Source: Corythucha ciliata (Eukaryota; Arthropoda; Insecta; Hemiptera; Tingidae). From it: a DNA stretch of 64,000 bases. Positions 11,011-22,193 of this stretch are shown here, piece by piece. Location: NCBI GenBank assembly GCA_038030265.1, contig CM075943.1:38068001-38132000 (forward strand), written 5' to 3'. Each line of letters starts with the position of its first letter. The first letter of the stretch is position 1. The notes under the pieces were generated by a model. The model saw only the letters and a list, made by a program, of their open reading frames with translations. It was not told the DNA's origin and did not search any database. Position numbers and translations under genes: made by a program.

Positions 11011-11113
11011 TTTGTCTAACTTCCATCTTATCGCATAAAAAAAAAAAAATACACTTTTTTTTTTTTTTAAAGAAAGGTGCACTTTTAGAACAAAGGAGGA
11101 ACGAAATTTAAAA

Positions 11114-11609
11114 TATGGGCAACGATGATGAACTTGAACATAATTTTGAGTTCGCAGCTGATTTCCTCAGCGCGTAACAACAAAATTGAATTGAACAACA
11201 CGAAGTCTAATGGAAAAAAGTCTGTCCTTTCCAATGGTGCCACTTAATTTGACGTGAGAGCTCTGGTTGCCAAGCTACGAACGATTTTATCCGTAAAAAC
11301 GAGGCCCATTACAAAAGTGCTTATTTCCTTAATATCTCGGAAACTATTAGGAAGGTGGATCCGTATAAGTGGATAAGTATAAGTGTGACAAAAATTTTTG
11401 GGTAAAACTACGTTAAAAGTGGAGTAAAGTGGTACCTTCGGAAGTGTCCTACGTCGATCCGTTCCGGAGTTATGATTTTTTTTTGTGTTTAAAAAAGTAA
11501 CCAATGCTTGCTTCAAAAAATCCGCAATTTCTGGGCTTACATCGCACCAAATCCAAAAAATGATGCCATTTTCAGAAACTACGGAACATTTCCTTTAGGA
11601 TAGAGGCCA
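11114..11609 (+). repeat. Unit 2 copy of F3 tail and terminus fragment
   Basis: Repeats 8496-8990 base for base as far as I can see. It includes the open frame on the minus strand (11244-11516, mirror of 8625-8897), which is a by-product of the repeat and not a gene. Confidence 0.88.
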
Positions 11610-12550
11610 TTTTAGTGCATTTCATTCAAAAAATGCACTATTGGTCTCGCCCTGATGGTCGCACATATGGGTTGTGATACTTTTTTTTCACGTTTCAGAA
11701 CCCCTAGAACACGAATCCGAGGTCGGTTCGATTTGATATATACATATACATATACATATACAGGGTGGAACAGGATAAGTGAGACCAAAAAAATCGGGTA
11801 AAAGTAGACCGGATTTCCGACCGAAAACACTATGTAAGTGATGGTCCGATTTTCATTGGTTCCCGAGATAATATGATTTTTTAAGTGAATTTGTAAGGAA
11901 CTGTGTATTTTTCTGGAAAAACTTCTATGCACAGCTGTCGTTGAATTTATTTGTAAATTGCAGGGTGTCATTGAAATCAGTGGAAAATTTCCTAGCTGAT
12001 GGTGTCGGTTTCGTTTGGTAAAAAGCCAATCAAGGCCCCTTAAACGAGGTTTATTTTAATGAGTCGCCAAAAAAGTGAATTTTTCGAACTTTTCAGAAAT
12101 TCACTGCCGACGCCTAACTTGATTCAGCAATGTCCGGTTCATCACAAAAACTTCCTCAGATTCTAAGCTTTCTAATGGTAGGTCCACATTTTAAATTTCG
12201 TTCCTCCTTTGTCCTGAAATTGTACTTCCTGAAATTGTATTTCGAAAAAAAGTGTATTAAATACAAATTGTGTTAGAAGAAATGCAGAATTCCATCAGGT
12301 AACCCCGGAAAAAAAATCCAGGGTCGTTATGGCCGGAGACCCTGGAGGCTTTTGAGTGGTATGTCTAAATTTTAAATTTAGTATCTCCTTTGTCCTAAAT
12401 TGCGGTTTGGGTTCACTGAAGGAGAAGAAATTCCCAAGCTAACCCAGTTGGTTTGTAAAGTTGAATCATCTGTTAAATCGTATTTGAGATTTTCAACTGT
12501 CGTGTACCGATTTGATCAAATTGCAGTAGTTGGACGTTTAAATCTAAATT
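11610..12550 (+). mobile_element. Repeat R copy 4 and 5' part of mariner-like transposon, unit 2
   Basis: Same order as 8991-9937: hairpin, ATATAC tract (6 bp shorter here), CAGGGTG at 11761, CACTGCCGACG block at about 12102. The minus-strand frame 11612-11971 is a shadow of this repeat. Confidence 0.8.
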
Positions 12551-13624
12551 ATGTTCACGAATAGAGAGTATGCCATGATGCATTACCTTTACGATGCCTG
12601 TCGGGGTAACGCTAGGGCTGCCCATCGTGAATATCGTGCCTTGTATCCCAATGGGAGGATGCCTTCGGCGGCTTCCTTCACGAGGCTACATCAGCGCTTG
12701 TTGGAGACTGGGTCTGCGCAGAAACGAACAAGGGAGCCTGGAGCACCCGTGGACGTAAATGTGGACGAGTACGTTCTTGATCGCGTTGACGAAGATCCGG
12801 GATTAAGTTCAAGACAGATTAGCCGGGAAATTCGTGTGTCCCACCGCAGGGTATTAAAAATTCTTCGCAATTACGATTATCGTCCTTTTCGCTGCACTCC
12901 GGTTCAAGGTCTAGAACCCACTGACTTGCGAAAAAGGGAGGAATTTTGCAGGTGGTTGCTAACAAAAGAATTGGAACAACCAAACTTTTTCCGAACAATC
13001 TTGTGGACTGATGAATCGCAACAATGGGCTCCGGAAAATCCACATCTGACAAGGGAAAGCTCTTTCCAGCACCGTTTCAGTTTGAACGTCTGGGCTGGGA
13101 TTGTTGGAAACAAGTTGATTGGACCGCACTTTTTTGAAGGAACATTGACTGGGCAAGTTTACCAGAATTTTTTAGAAAATGAACTTCAAAATTTACTGGA
13201 GGATGTTCCGCTGGAAATTCGCTCCACAATGATTTTTCAACAGGTAATAGAATCAGTATAGCACATTCGTTATTAATTGAATGAACTAACATTTCAATAG
13301 GATGGTGCACCTCCACATTATTCGGTTTCCGTGCGGAGGTGGCTCGATGCACATTTCGAATGTTGGATTGGGCGAAACGGAACCATTCCGTGGCCTCCAA
13401 GGTCTCCGGACTTGACGCCCATGGACTTTTTTGTCTGGGGTTACCTGAAACAGGACGTCTACAGTGTGCCAATCTCCAATGTGGAACAGTTAAGGGAGAG
13501 AATTCTCACAGCCTGTGCCAACCTAAGGGGCATCCTCTCGTTTGAAACCACCGGGAGAGCCATGCGCAAAAGGGCTAGGGCTTGTTTGAGAAATAGGGGA
13601 GGTCATTTTGAGCATTTAATTTAA
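12551..13624 (+). CDS. Mariner-like (DUF4817/DDE_3) transposase, unit 2, reads open after splicing
   Basis: Start ATG at 12551 (MFTNREYAMMHYLYDA). Exon 1 12551-13243, intron 13244-13300 (GTAATAG...TTTCAATAG, 57 bp), exon 2 13301-13624 ending FEHLI-stop; about 338 residues, normal for mariner-type transposases. Domains: N-terminal HTH of the DUF4817 type (~1-50), second HTH ~90-115, DDE catalytic core with Asp in TILWTDES, Asp in QQ|DGAPPHY right at the splice junction, and the third acidic residue in SPDLTPMDFFVWGYL, about 40 residues after the second. No frameshift or stop seen. Unspliced, the protein ends within the intron at 13261, so splicing would be needed for activity. Mobilises its own ends by cut and paste. 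Whether it is expressed or mobile is unknown. Confidence 0.88.
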
Positions 13625-13817
13625 TTTGTCTAACTTCCATCTTATCGCATAAAAAAAAAAAAATACACTTTTTTTTTTTTTAAAGAAAGGTGCACTTTTA
13701 GAACAAAGGAGGAACGAAATTTAAAATGTGGGCCTACCATTAGAAAGCTTAGAATCTGAAGAAGTTTTTGTGCTGAACCGGACATTGCTGAATCAAGTTA
13801 GGCGTCGGCAGTGAGTT
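13625..13817 (+). mobile_element. 3' end of mariner-like transposon with inverted repeat
   Basis: After the stop come an A13 run, a T-rich run and then ACAAAGGAGGAACGAAATTT ... GCGTCGGCAGTGA, the reverse complement of 12102-12215 (and 9489-9602). The match ends at GGCAGTGA. No CACCCTG terminus is seen beyond it, so the right end is cut or the element ends here. Confidence 0.75.
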
Positions 13818-15320
13818 GATAAGATGGAAGAATTATTCAATCTCTGAGTTTTTTGAGTTTATTTCTAGACTTTGTTTTCCGTCATTGACATTTGATGCCG
13901 ATAGCTGTAACAAAGGGTAGCAATTGTGGTTTGTAGAGGGCTGACGTGGAAAAGTACCCGTAAACTCTAACGTTACCGCGACCCACGACTTCCGAGTGTC
14001 TGTAGTGACAAATTCGCCTATTTTCATTATATTATTGGAAAATTCTCGTTCTGAGGCAAACAAGAGACGTAGAGGGCTAGAGTTACTCGTGATCTAGAGG
14101 CGCGTCCCAGCGAACGACGACCTCGGGGATACCATCAACAGAGCTAAAGGGCCTATTGTAGCATCCTCGTACGGCGACAGCTTAATCTTAAAGAAAGGAA
14201 GATAATGCCTTTGCAAGCGAGCTCACGCAGCAGGTTGCTTATTTTTTATATCTATCCATAGTTGGATTGACTTTTTTCTCGAACTAGCAGGATGAATGCC
14301 CAGAGCTTGCGGTTCTCCATTTGCTATTATTTTCGTCCTTATGTAGCTCTGAGAATTCTTCAGTCATAGCTGACAGATCAGGTTAGTAGTCGAACGAAGT
14401 CTGATTGATTGAAACTTGGGTTATGTATGACGAAGGTTAGGCGCTTGTTCGGTTTTAACGGATGAACATCAAGATAATAAATTGTATTACTCAAAACAGA
14501 AACATGAAAGGAGCGTGCGCGCTTACAATATTTTACATTATGTAATTTGATTTTAATTTATGAGCAATAGTTTAAACTAGAAAAATAACGCAAAGGATTT
14601 AAACTGGATTCAAGTCTCTGGACTGGGTAGTATTGTCTTAAATCAGTAACCGGAGCAATCGACTTATTATTCGCCAGGAGCGATAGAAGGTAAAGTTTTA
14701 TCACCAACCTTGAGTGGTGTAGCCGTTACTTTGAGCCATGTATTTAATAGGGCTTCAGAATCCCTGGGTGGATATTTCAACGCCGTATCGAGAAACCACA
14801 TTAAGCCTCACGTCTTCTGTGAGAACCCAGGCATCCGTTCTCCGTTGAACGGATGGACACACGTCTCTGAATGCATTTGTCTCTTTCCATTTGCAGTAAG
14901 AGACCATAGGGAAGGGATGACGTGGTGTGGGAACGCCAGTGGTCGGCAGAATAGGTCCCATTTCCCGTTTATTCTTTCTTCTTGCATATTTCTGGAAGCC
15001 TTGCCTTCTTTGGAGGGGTTGAAGATGGTTAGCATAGCAGCTGAAACCGGCCCCATGATAAAGTAATCTTTATGAGACGTAAACATCTCTACTTTTCCTG
15101 CTTAAAACTGTTCTGTGTCGATTTGTGAAAGCTAGACCAAACGGTATCATTTTTTATTGTCATGCTTATTGTTTTTCGCCTAGGTCAATTTGATGAGAAG
15201 ATCTATGCTGAAATCTACGTCATTTGCTGAGAGCTTGACTTATTCTTGTTTTCTACATACTCCACTGATTCCTACGATTACTATCTCTTATATCACCTTA
15301 AGCCCAAAGTATAAGTCATA
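13818..15320. other. Intron sequence, no recognised gene
   Basis: Unique-looking, moderately AT-rich. A small palindrome sits at 14835-14850 (CCGTTGAACGG). The open frames at 14710-15066 (+) and 14808-15086 (-) overlap each other, match no domain I know and are probably chance. Confidence 0.6.
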
Positions 15321-15432
15321 CATGTAGTTCGATGTATGAAGAAAGACGCTGTCGCCGGTATTTAATTAAATAAATTAAATGAAAGTGTTATCTTCCGGAC
15401 GACGCTAGAAGGGCATAGCCCAACACGATTCG

Positions 15433-15610
15433 AGTTTCGAGAAAAAATGGGCTCCCCGGCGGGATTTGAACCCGTAACCGCTGGATTACTAGTCCAGGAC
15501 GCTACCAATTGCGCCGTCACGGTGACTCCTTTAGAAGTCGTACTGCGAGGGATCAGCTAAGCCAAACCCCACCCAGGGCCATTGTTTCTCGAAACTCTAG
15601 GCGTTTCTCC
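15433..15610 (-). repeat. tRNA-derived SINE (minus), with A and B boxes
   Basis: Read on the minus strand, 15527-15449 looks like a tRNA: GGCGCAATTGGTAGCG as D arm/A box, anticodon stem CTGGA-CTAGTAA-TCCAG (anticodon AGT, Thr-like), and ACGGGTTCAAATCCCGC as T arm/B box. The acceptor stem does not pair well, and the flanking part (CGAGAAACAATGGCCCTGG) recurs at 15683 in the other orientation, as expected for a retroposed SINE rather than a working tRNA gene. Confidence 0.7.
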
Positions 15611-15650
15611 TTATGACAAAGGTAAACCACGCCGGTGTTATCACATCGTA

Positions 15651-15778
15651 GATCTAGTTCGATAGATGAAGAAAGAGCCAAACCGAGTTTCGAGAAACAA
15701 TGGCCCTGGGTGGGGTTTGGCTTACCTGATCCCTCACAGTACGACTTCTGAAGGCGTCACCGTGGCGGCGCAATGGGG
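15651..15778 (+). repeat. Truncated second copy of the same SINE (plus)
   Basis: CGAGTTTCGAGAAACAATGG through GTACGACTTCTGAAGG to GTGGCGGCGCAATGGGG matches the reverse complement of 15513-15605, then stops inside the A box. Preceded by GTTCGATAGATGAAGAAAGA, a near copy of 15327-15346. Together with the previous entry it forms an inverted pair about 75 bp apart. Confidence 0.65.
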
Positions 15779-16009
15779 AACTTGCACATTTTTAAAGCAC
15801 TGGTGTTTATTGAAGAGGGCTCTTCCTCAATGCTATTGCTCACATTAAACATTGAAATGAATAAAGAATTTTTTTAGAGCGAATTTTTAAAAATTTTGAG
15901 TGGGAATTTGATAACGTCAAACCCTATTTAATGAAATGGTTGGTGTGAGGAAGAGAGGGGGTACGATACATTTTCAGGGGGACAATTTTTCTTGTTATTT
16001 GATTGATTG
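15779..16009. other. Intron sequence between SINE pair and tandem repeat
   Basis: No feature recognised; AATAAAG and a T6 run occur at about 15860. Confidence 0.5.
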
Positions 16010-16480
16010 ATTCTTTTTACCTCCCATAGATGGGGAATGTGGCGCTCTCCGAGTGGGCGTGGCTCAAATTTTATGGAACTGCAGTGGTGGGGGGTGGGTG
16101 TTCCAAAGTTTTTTGTTGACGGTACTTGAAGGTACTTTGGATGAGGTGTCGAATGGCACCAAATTAATTCTTTGTACCTCTCATAGATGGCGAACGTGAC
16201 GCTCTTCATGTGGGCGTGGCTTAAACTTTATGGAACTGCAGGGGTGGGGGGTGAGTGTTCCGAAGTTTTTTGTTGACGGTACTTGAAGGTACTTTGATCA
16301 AACTGTTGAATGGTAGTATTTTATCACTTTGTACCTGTTATGCCAAAATTGCATTAAGTTGTTCTGCGCTTCCCCCCCCCCTTTTTTTGGGCAGTTCCTG
16401 GGTGTTCCAAAATGATGTTTTGACGGTACAATGGGGTACAAAGTCCATTAGCCATGAATTATGGTGTTTCATGAAATTTT
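16010..16480 (+). repeat. Tandem repeat, period about 157 bp, two clear and one degenerate copy
   Basis: Copies at 16010-16166 and 16167-16323 share ATTCTTTNTACCTC, GTGGGCGTGGCT, TATGGAACTGCAG, a poly-G tract and AAGTTTTTTGTTGACGGTAC. A third, degenerate copy from about 16324 keeps TTTGTACCTGTTATGCC and the TTTTGACGGTAC word near 16425. The minus-strand frame 15928-16209 is a shadow. Confidence 0.8.
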
Positions 16481-16662
16481 ACCACCCTGCAAAATTTTCC
16501 ATCAACTTGTACTGCGAAATTTAAATTTCGGAAAACCAGGTAAATATTGCGTTCCAAACGGTTCCGGTGGCGGTACAATACGGTAAAAGCAAAGTCCTAA
16601 CCGAATCTTTTTCGTTTTTAAAATATCTCATGGTCGCAGAACAAGTTAATGGACCTGTTATA

Positions 16663-16881
16663 GGTATCTTTCATAAAACACCAGCGCTCTTGTGATGACT
16701 AAGTGAAACGACCTGCTCGGGTATCCTTCAATTTCTAATTGGATTTACTTCAATAATTTTCTTTCTAATTCTCACTACCACAATAAACGAAACAAAGCAA
16801 GTGACACCGGTCAAATGTTACCCCAGATTGTTAGTTCATCTTAGCTCGGCAAGAGCGCTGCTGTATTTATGAAAGATGTCA
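16663..16881. mobile_element. Small MITE-like element with ~30-bp inverted ends
   Basis: Left GGTATCTTTCATAAAACACC-AGCGCTCTTG; the right end read on the minus strand gives GACATCTTTCATAAATACAGC-AGCGCTCTTG. About 220 bp in total, no coding sequence. Confidence 0.65.
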
Positions 16882-16882
16882 A

Positions 16883-17002
16883 TAATAGTGTAGAGAAACA
16901 CGTGTGAGACGAGATGAGAGTGAATTTCACAGCCATGTGCGCATAAATTTTATCTGTTTGTGTCAATCTCATCTCGTCTCACATGTGTTTCACTTTTCTA
17001 TT
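16883..17002. mobile_element. 120-bp hairpin element
   Basis: Arms 16883-16920 and 16963-17001 are inverted copies built around AAACACGTGTGAGACGAGAT. It directly adjoins the previous element, so the two may be one composite insertion. Confidence 0.65.
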
Positions 17003-17098
17003 ATACCCCCTCCCACCCAGTAGGAACTAGGATCAACACGTTTAAAAATTCCTGTTCGTGTCTTGAAGCTCATTTGATCATTCACAAGGATAGAGAAC

Positions 17099-17458
17099 CT
17101 TTAAAACACAGGTAACACGGATTTCAGCGCCATATTTTGTCACTCAGTCGTTAGGGTAAACACAATACTATGAATGACAAAATTGTCATCGTAACAAAAA
17201 ACAAACGTGGAATGTGGTCGAAATAAATAAAAATACCTCACTTATCAATGAGACCTGGGGGCTTATTTTGAACGGTCGGGAAAAAATCCCGCAAGTGGGA
17301 TCCAAGGACGCCGAATAAGAAATAACATTATCCCACCATAGCAACCGTTTTTTGCGGCATTTTCACACGACTTCGGAATACGGCCCCAGGTGATAATTAT
17401 AATCACATGAGGGACAAAATATGGCGCCGATTTGCGTGTTTCTGTGCTCGTGTTTTAT
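17099..17458. mobile_element. Inverted-repeat element with a second hairpin inside
   Basis: Outer arms: TTAAAACACAGGTAACACGG ... GCGCCATATTTTGTCACTC at the left, inverted at 17403-17456. An inner imperfect hairpin (ACCTGGGGGC / GCCCCAGGT) spans about 17250-17393. No coding sequence. Confidence 0.6.
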
Positions 17459-20084
17459 AGTGCCTTAACAAGGGCGGGTGAAAGTCCATCAGAGTGTGGA
17501 TAGACCATAATCACAGCCTAAAAAACGTGAATCAACAGAAGATACATATAGCTATAGGTGCACGATATAGGTTCGTATCATAAAGCCTGCTCCACTCATG
17601 CGATGTTTGACAAATAACGAGTAAAGGATCAATCTATTTCTAGCATTGCCTAGAAACTGACCAACTGAAAATTGAAAACTACTTTACTCGTTATACTATA
17701 TTTGGGATTTACCGCATTTGTTGAGCTGGGTTTTAACATTTTTAGGAAGACAGTTACTTTCTGATTCTTGCATATATTTTCTGTGCAATGCTATGCTATT
17801 TTGGTAATCGTCGTGTAAAAAATGCGTTTCACTCGTCGATTCGAATGCAATAAAAAATATAATATCTTCTCGTCGATCAATTCAATCCACTCTCTTTTAT
17901 TTTTATATTCGGGATCGTGTCCAAAACGCGTTTTCTGTAACGATGTAATTTTTTAGATGTTCAGCTGGTTCCTTTTCTCTCCTGGGTCAAAGGTTAAATC
18001 AATCTCAACCAAGGGCTCTGCAATCCCCGAGGCAATACACTTGATATATGTTCAATTTATCTCGCCCTTTCACCTTGGAGAAGAGGCTGCTGTTGTATTA
18101 GTATTTACTGTGAGACAGGGCTACGTCCAATATTTCACTCATCATTCGCAATTTGGACCTATTCACTTACCGAGATAAATGAATGTTTTAGAATAGACGC
18201 AAATGATGCGCAATGGTAAATTCAATTTTAACGCTTAGAAACTGTTAATGAGGTGCTATTTTTTGAGCGGTCCTACTAGAATATTCATATTTACTTATTC
18301 ATTTTAATCGATACGACAAAGACTGCAGTGCTAAAGAATTTTGTGTTTTGTTTCATACCCTCAATTTTTCATAAATTATTGAGTAAACACCAGTGCTCGT
18401 TGAAGTGTTTATGCAGGATCCAGGTTCAATCAATTCTCTTTCCCGCAGTTTTTAACACTCGATCGTCAACATTTTTCTCTACACAGCCTTGAGGGAAACA
18501 GAAGAAATATTTCGGAAAAGCTAAACTCCCATGACGTCTATTATTAAAACGATGTCACTTGTAGCGCGATGAAGAACGAACAAACAACAACCAGAACAAA
18601 CAAAAAACGGAACGTATCGTTGAAAAAAAGCCCACCAATGCGTCTGGTTGAAAAAAAAAAAAACCAACATGAATTCATTTTTCAGAGAAAGCTCGCTTCC
18701 GAGTAAAGGGATTATAACCGTTTATACAGTTGTTAATGGTAAGGGGGTGTTTAGACTCGGAGTTGTATAGGCAGGTTGTGTGGATTGTAAAATGAAAATT
18801 CCAATCGAGATAGAGATCGATCAGCTTTTGTTTTTAAACTCCGTTATAAATTAAGCGATCCCGCTCTTTGAGCAGCAGTCTTTGAACATGAAAGGTGCTG
18901 ATGAGGGATACTGACTGTGCCCGAAATGCATTTATATAAGAACTATGCGAAATATGCTTGTTGTTTCAAGAAACCTATAAGAAGAAGAGGAGGTATGTTA
19001 TAAACAATCGGACAATAAGAAAAGAAGGTGGAGATTACTATTAATATTTCTGTAGTGGGTCGTGACATGATTTTGGTTCAGGTCAGAGTGAGAAGTGCGA
19101 AAATGGCAGACTCTGCGTTCGCGAAAGCGTCAGGTGAACATGTGTTGAGCAGAAACTACACCAGAATGACCAATGACGAACTGTGATATTTTGAATGCAT
19201 ATGTCAGAGACAATACCAGATAGGAGTTTGAGACTCAGCCGTGGCGGCATGCACCTGCTTTAATAAAATAAGTATAAAGTATGAAGAAAAAAGTAAAGTA
19301 TGTGTACATCAGGCTTTAGTACTAATGGGTGGGTTTTCAGAGATAGATGTTGTTAGGCAAGACTTGTTCGCACGAAACTAATTAGTTCGGGGCAATTTAT
19401 TCCAAATCCGCTTTTAAAGGGCGTGAGAGCGCGTAAAGAAGAGACCTTTGCAAGAGCTTGGGGACAATATCACAAAACAGGGATGAGGCGTGGGGGGAAG
19501 GGCGGTAGTAGTGGTTTCAGTATGGGTGAGCTGGAATAGTTTGTGCTTCCAAGGTATTGGGCAAAGGGTGTGGGGGTTAGATGTTGTCTGAAGATTGTGG
19601 GCATGAAGAGGAATGGGGAATAAGGTTGAATGTGAAAGTGAGAGACAGGACGCCAACTCATGCGGCTGGGACGGGCCAACACTAAAAGGCTCCGAAGCCG
19701 TTAATTCATGAAAACTTTGGCGCAGAGGAGGCGACATTCTAATGATGCGTCTCATTAATATCGAATCAGTCAAGCAAGGATTTTGTTACCATCCTAAATC
19801 TCTATTACTCAGTAATAGTAGGAGTATTAATTTGTATTATTTTTTTGGTTTATACTTCAACTCTGTTCCATAGTGTGCATGTTGAATCCCCAATAGTCCG
19901 TGCAGTGAGCAGGGAACTGTACAGTTATTGCCTGTGCACAACTCCTTCAATGAAGAGTAAAAAAATAGGGATTGCGTTAAGAAAACAACAAAACATTAGG
20001 GGTATTCATGAAAAATGTTAAATCTTGTATTTGTTATTTGCTAAATTCTGAACAGATGGGTAAGGCCATAGAAACGGAGAAACT
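17459..20084. other. Intron sequence, largely unique
   Basis: A ~55-bp motif at 17466-17525 (AGGGCGGGTGAAAGTCCAT...) resembles 26502-26560. The minus-strand open frame 19414-19773 (119 residues, rich in H, P, S and T) has no domain I recognise. Nothing else called. Confidence 0.55.
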
Positions 20085-20224
20085 GGGGGCCTATTCTCTA
20101 ACAACAAGCAATATTTTTTTCGCCAGTCATGTGTCTATTTCATTCATTTGTTTGAAGAAAATCAATGAAATAAACATATGACTTCGAGAAAGCTATTGCT
20201 TCAGAGTTAGAGAATAAGCCCCCT
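20085..20224. mobile_element. 140-bp palindromic MITE (GGGGGCCTATTCTCTAAC ends)
   Basis: Left arm GGGGGCCTATTCTCTAACAA, right arm GAGTTAGAGAATAAGCCCCC, pairing along most of their length through the AGTCATGTGTCTATTTCATT / AATGAAATAAACATATGACT inner part. Same style as 26311-26428, 34482-34634, 35176-35310 and 37486-37585, but a different sequence. Confidence 0.75.
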
Positions 20225-20602
20225 GAACACAAAAAATACGAAATACGTCGATAACATATGTTAAACTTCAGAGAATGAATACCCCTATTATTTAGGTATA
20301 CTTCTCGTCTTTACCGAAGCAGAAACCGCTGTAATAAACAAGGACGGGCTCCGAAATTTACTGCATTATTTACGAATTTACAACTACAACCCAATGCATC
20401 CCGATTCCCAAGAACAGAAGTTCCAATTTCCTCTATCGTTCAAGGACCCTTTTTTGCATTAGCTTCCCACCGTTCCTACAGTCATTGATGTGTGTTGTAG
20501 GACCATTGGAAAGGGCGTGAGAGTGAACGTCTTGATCAGATCCATGGTTGGCAACAGTTAATTAACCAGCCTACCCCTTACCCGGTATAGTCCACGTTTA
20601 AT
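20225..20602. other. Intron sequence, no recognised feature
   Basis: AT-rich intron; I see no repeat partner or coding signal. Confidence 0.5.
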
Positions 20603-20964
20603 GTAAACCAAAGTCATATGGAAAACCAAGTCATTAAACTTTGTATTATTTGTATGATAAAAAAATGAAGCTATTCGTGGGTTGGGATTTTTGCTCCCGA
20701 TACGTTGCGCTGCTCTACTATGAAAGTAGATAACCCGCTAAATTCAAATATTATACAAAAGCCAAGTGTTGAAAAAGACATATTATGGTATCAAGATAGA
20801 TATCACGCTACAACTTCAAACTGAAAATAAATGTAATAATTTTTGTATTTGGCGGGTTTTCTCCTTTTTTATTCTTAACGGGAGCAAAAATCCCAACCCA
20901 AAATAAAAAACATTTTTTTCCTCGAGTCTGAGGACTTGGTTTTCCACATGACTTTGATGTGAAC
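20603..20964. mobile_element. Inverted-repeat element, ~95-bp arms
   Basis: AAAGTCATATGGAAAACCAAGTC (20611 on) and GGGTTGGGATTTTTGCTCCCG (20678-20700) recur inverted at 20934-20960 and 20879-20900. The stem of about 95 bp encloses a loop of about 180 bp. Confidence 0.65.
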
Positions 20965-21134
20965 ACAATACAAATCGCAAAAATTTAAACACAGCAATGG
21001 CAGAGCTGATTTCTAAAGTTGAAACGCAATCTTTGCCAGCACCAAGTTGCGAGAACTTCTCTCCCCCGCCGGGAAACGTATTACCCACTTTTAAAGTTAT
21101 GCTCTCGAATCTCGCCTGACACGTAATACATTAA

Positions 21135-22175
21135 GGCCCGTATTTATGAACGTTTCTTGAAGCTTCCATGAGTCAAGGCGTCCTTGAGAAGCCTTCCTTG
21201 ACACGTTTTCGTATTTATGAAACTTCCTCGAGTTGAAGGCTACCTTCACTTCAAGGAAGCCTTGGTAAAAATCGTTCCTTGAACCAAGGTAGCTTGTGAT
21301 CTGCCTTGAGGCTTCCTTCACTTCCATTAGGTCGGTCGTGCAGGCTTAGCTGCAGTGAATTCAATTTAAGCCTTTTTGGATGTACGCTCGTTGTATAGCG
21401 CCGCTCGAAATCGCTTCCAGTTGACGACCGGCCATATCTGTTATCTCAATTTAGTTTCGCGTTTCGGTGTGGAAATAAAAAAAAAATATGGAAGGAAATG
21501 ATGACTTCATCGAATATTTGCTTCACAAAGTAAATTATTGTTAGGGTCACGGCAATAATTGACGGTCTTGGATTGGAATACTCTCAGAAGGTCCGGCAAA
21601 ACAACGATACGAACCGCCCTAAGAGGGATGAAGAAAATGAGGAAGGGAGCAGATTGTTTGAACGGGCCCTGCCTCACACTCACTTTCCGTCGGGACAAGT
21701 ACTCCGTCATCTCGGAGAACGAAATTCATAGCCTCGGCCATAGCTGCTGTATCATTGTCGTCAGCTCCCTGGATTTCGCTGATAACAAATTCGAGCAGGA
21801 AGTGGGCACGGAGATGGTGGGACCCTTCCTTTTTTTTTGCCGGGCACCTTTCAGTGAAATTATTAATTTCAGTCATAATATGAGTTTAAACGATATTCAT
21901 ATTCAAACCAGATGATTTATTTCACTACTGTACTGGCGCACTAAATGAAACGGCGCTTTTCATAGGTTGAATCGGCGTCTAGGGAAAACTCGGTAGTAAA
22001 TCTTTCTTTTTAGTGCCTTGAAGGCGACTTTGGTAAAGGAAACCTTGAGCCAAGTGAAGGAACTTTTCTAAATACGAAAAATGGTCATGGCGTCCTTTTC
22101 AGCAAAGGGAACCTTTCTCGAGGACGCCTTGACTTCAAGTCAAGGCTGTTGAAGGAACGTTCGAAAATACGGGCC
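21135..22175. mobile_element. GGCCCGTA element, copy A1
   Basis: About 1.04 kb, starting GGCCCGTATTTATGAACG and ending in the imperfect inverse (…TTCGAAAATACGGGCC). Both ends are packed with CAAGG/CCTTG words that can fold on each other. The interior carries a conserved stretch ATGGAAGGAAATGATGACTT and, on the other strand, frames shared by all copies; none continues into a recognisable protein. The base triplet to the left is TAA, matching the triplet to the right of A2, so A1+A2 look like one insertion. Three-base duplications are typical of PIF/Harbinger, but no transposase is present. Confidence 0.75.
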
Positions 22176-22193
22176 TTATGCCCGTATCAACAA

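Larger units (their letters stand above)
8496..13727 (+). repeat. 2.6-kb direct tandem duplication (two units)
   Basis: Unit 1 about 8496-11114, unit 2 about 11115-13727. The offset is 2619 bp up to the (ATATAC)n tract near 9125-9147 and 2613 bp after it, because unit 2 has a shorter microsatellite. Apart from that and a few single-base differences the units look identical. The seam AAAATATGGGCAACG joins the end of the transposon to the F3 right arm over the short shared word ATGGGC/GTGGGC. Each unit contains the tail of F3, a terminus fragment, repeat R, and the transposon. Confidence 0.92.

Noticed and set aside
14710..15066. 118-codon open frame
   Set aside because: No recognised motif, overlapped by antisense frames, inside an intron, no splice or start context.
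15449..15527. Functional tRNA-Thr(AGT) gene on the minus strand
   Set aside because: A and B boxes and the anticodon arm look right, but the acceptor stem mispairs and the flanks are shared with a truncated inverted copy. A SINE is the better explanation.
19414..19773. 119-codon minus-strand frame
   Set aside because: Composition is H/P/S/T-rich with no domain. It could be decayed element sequence but nothing supports a product.
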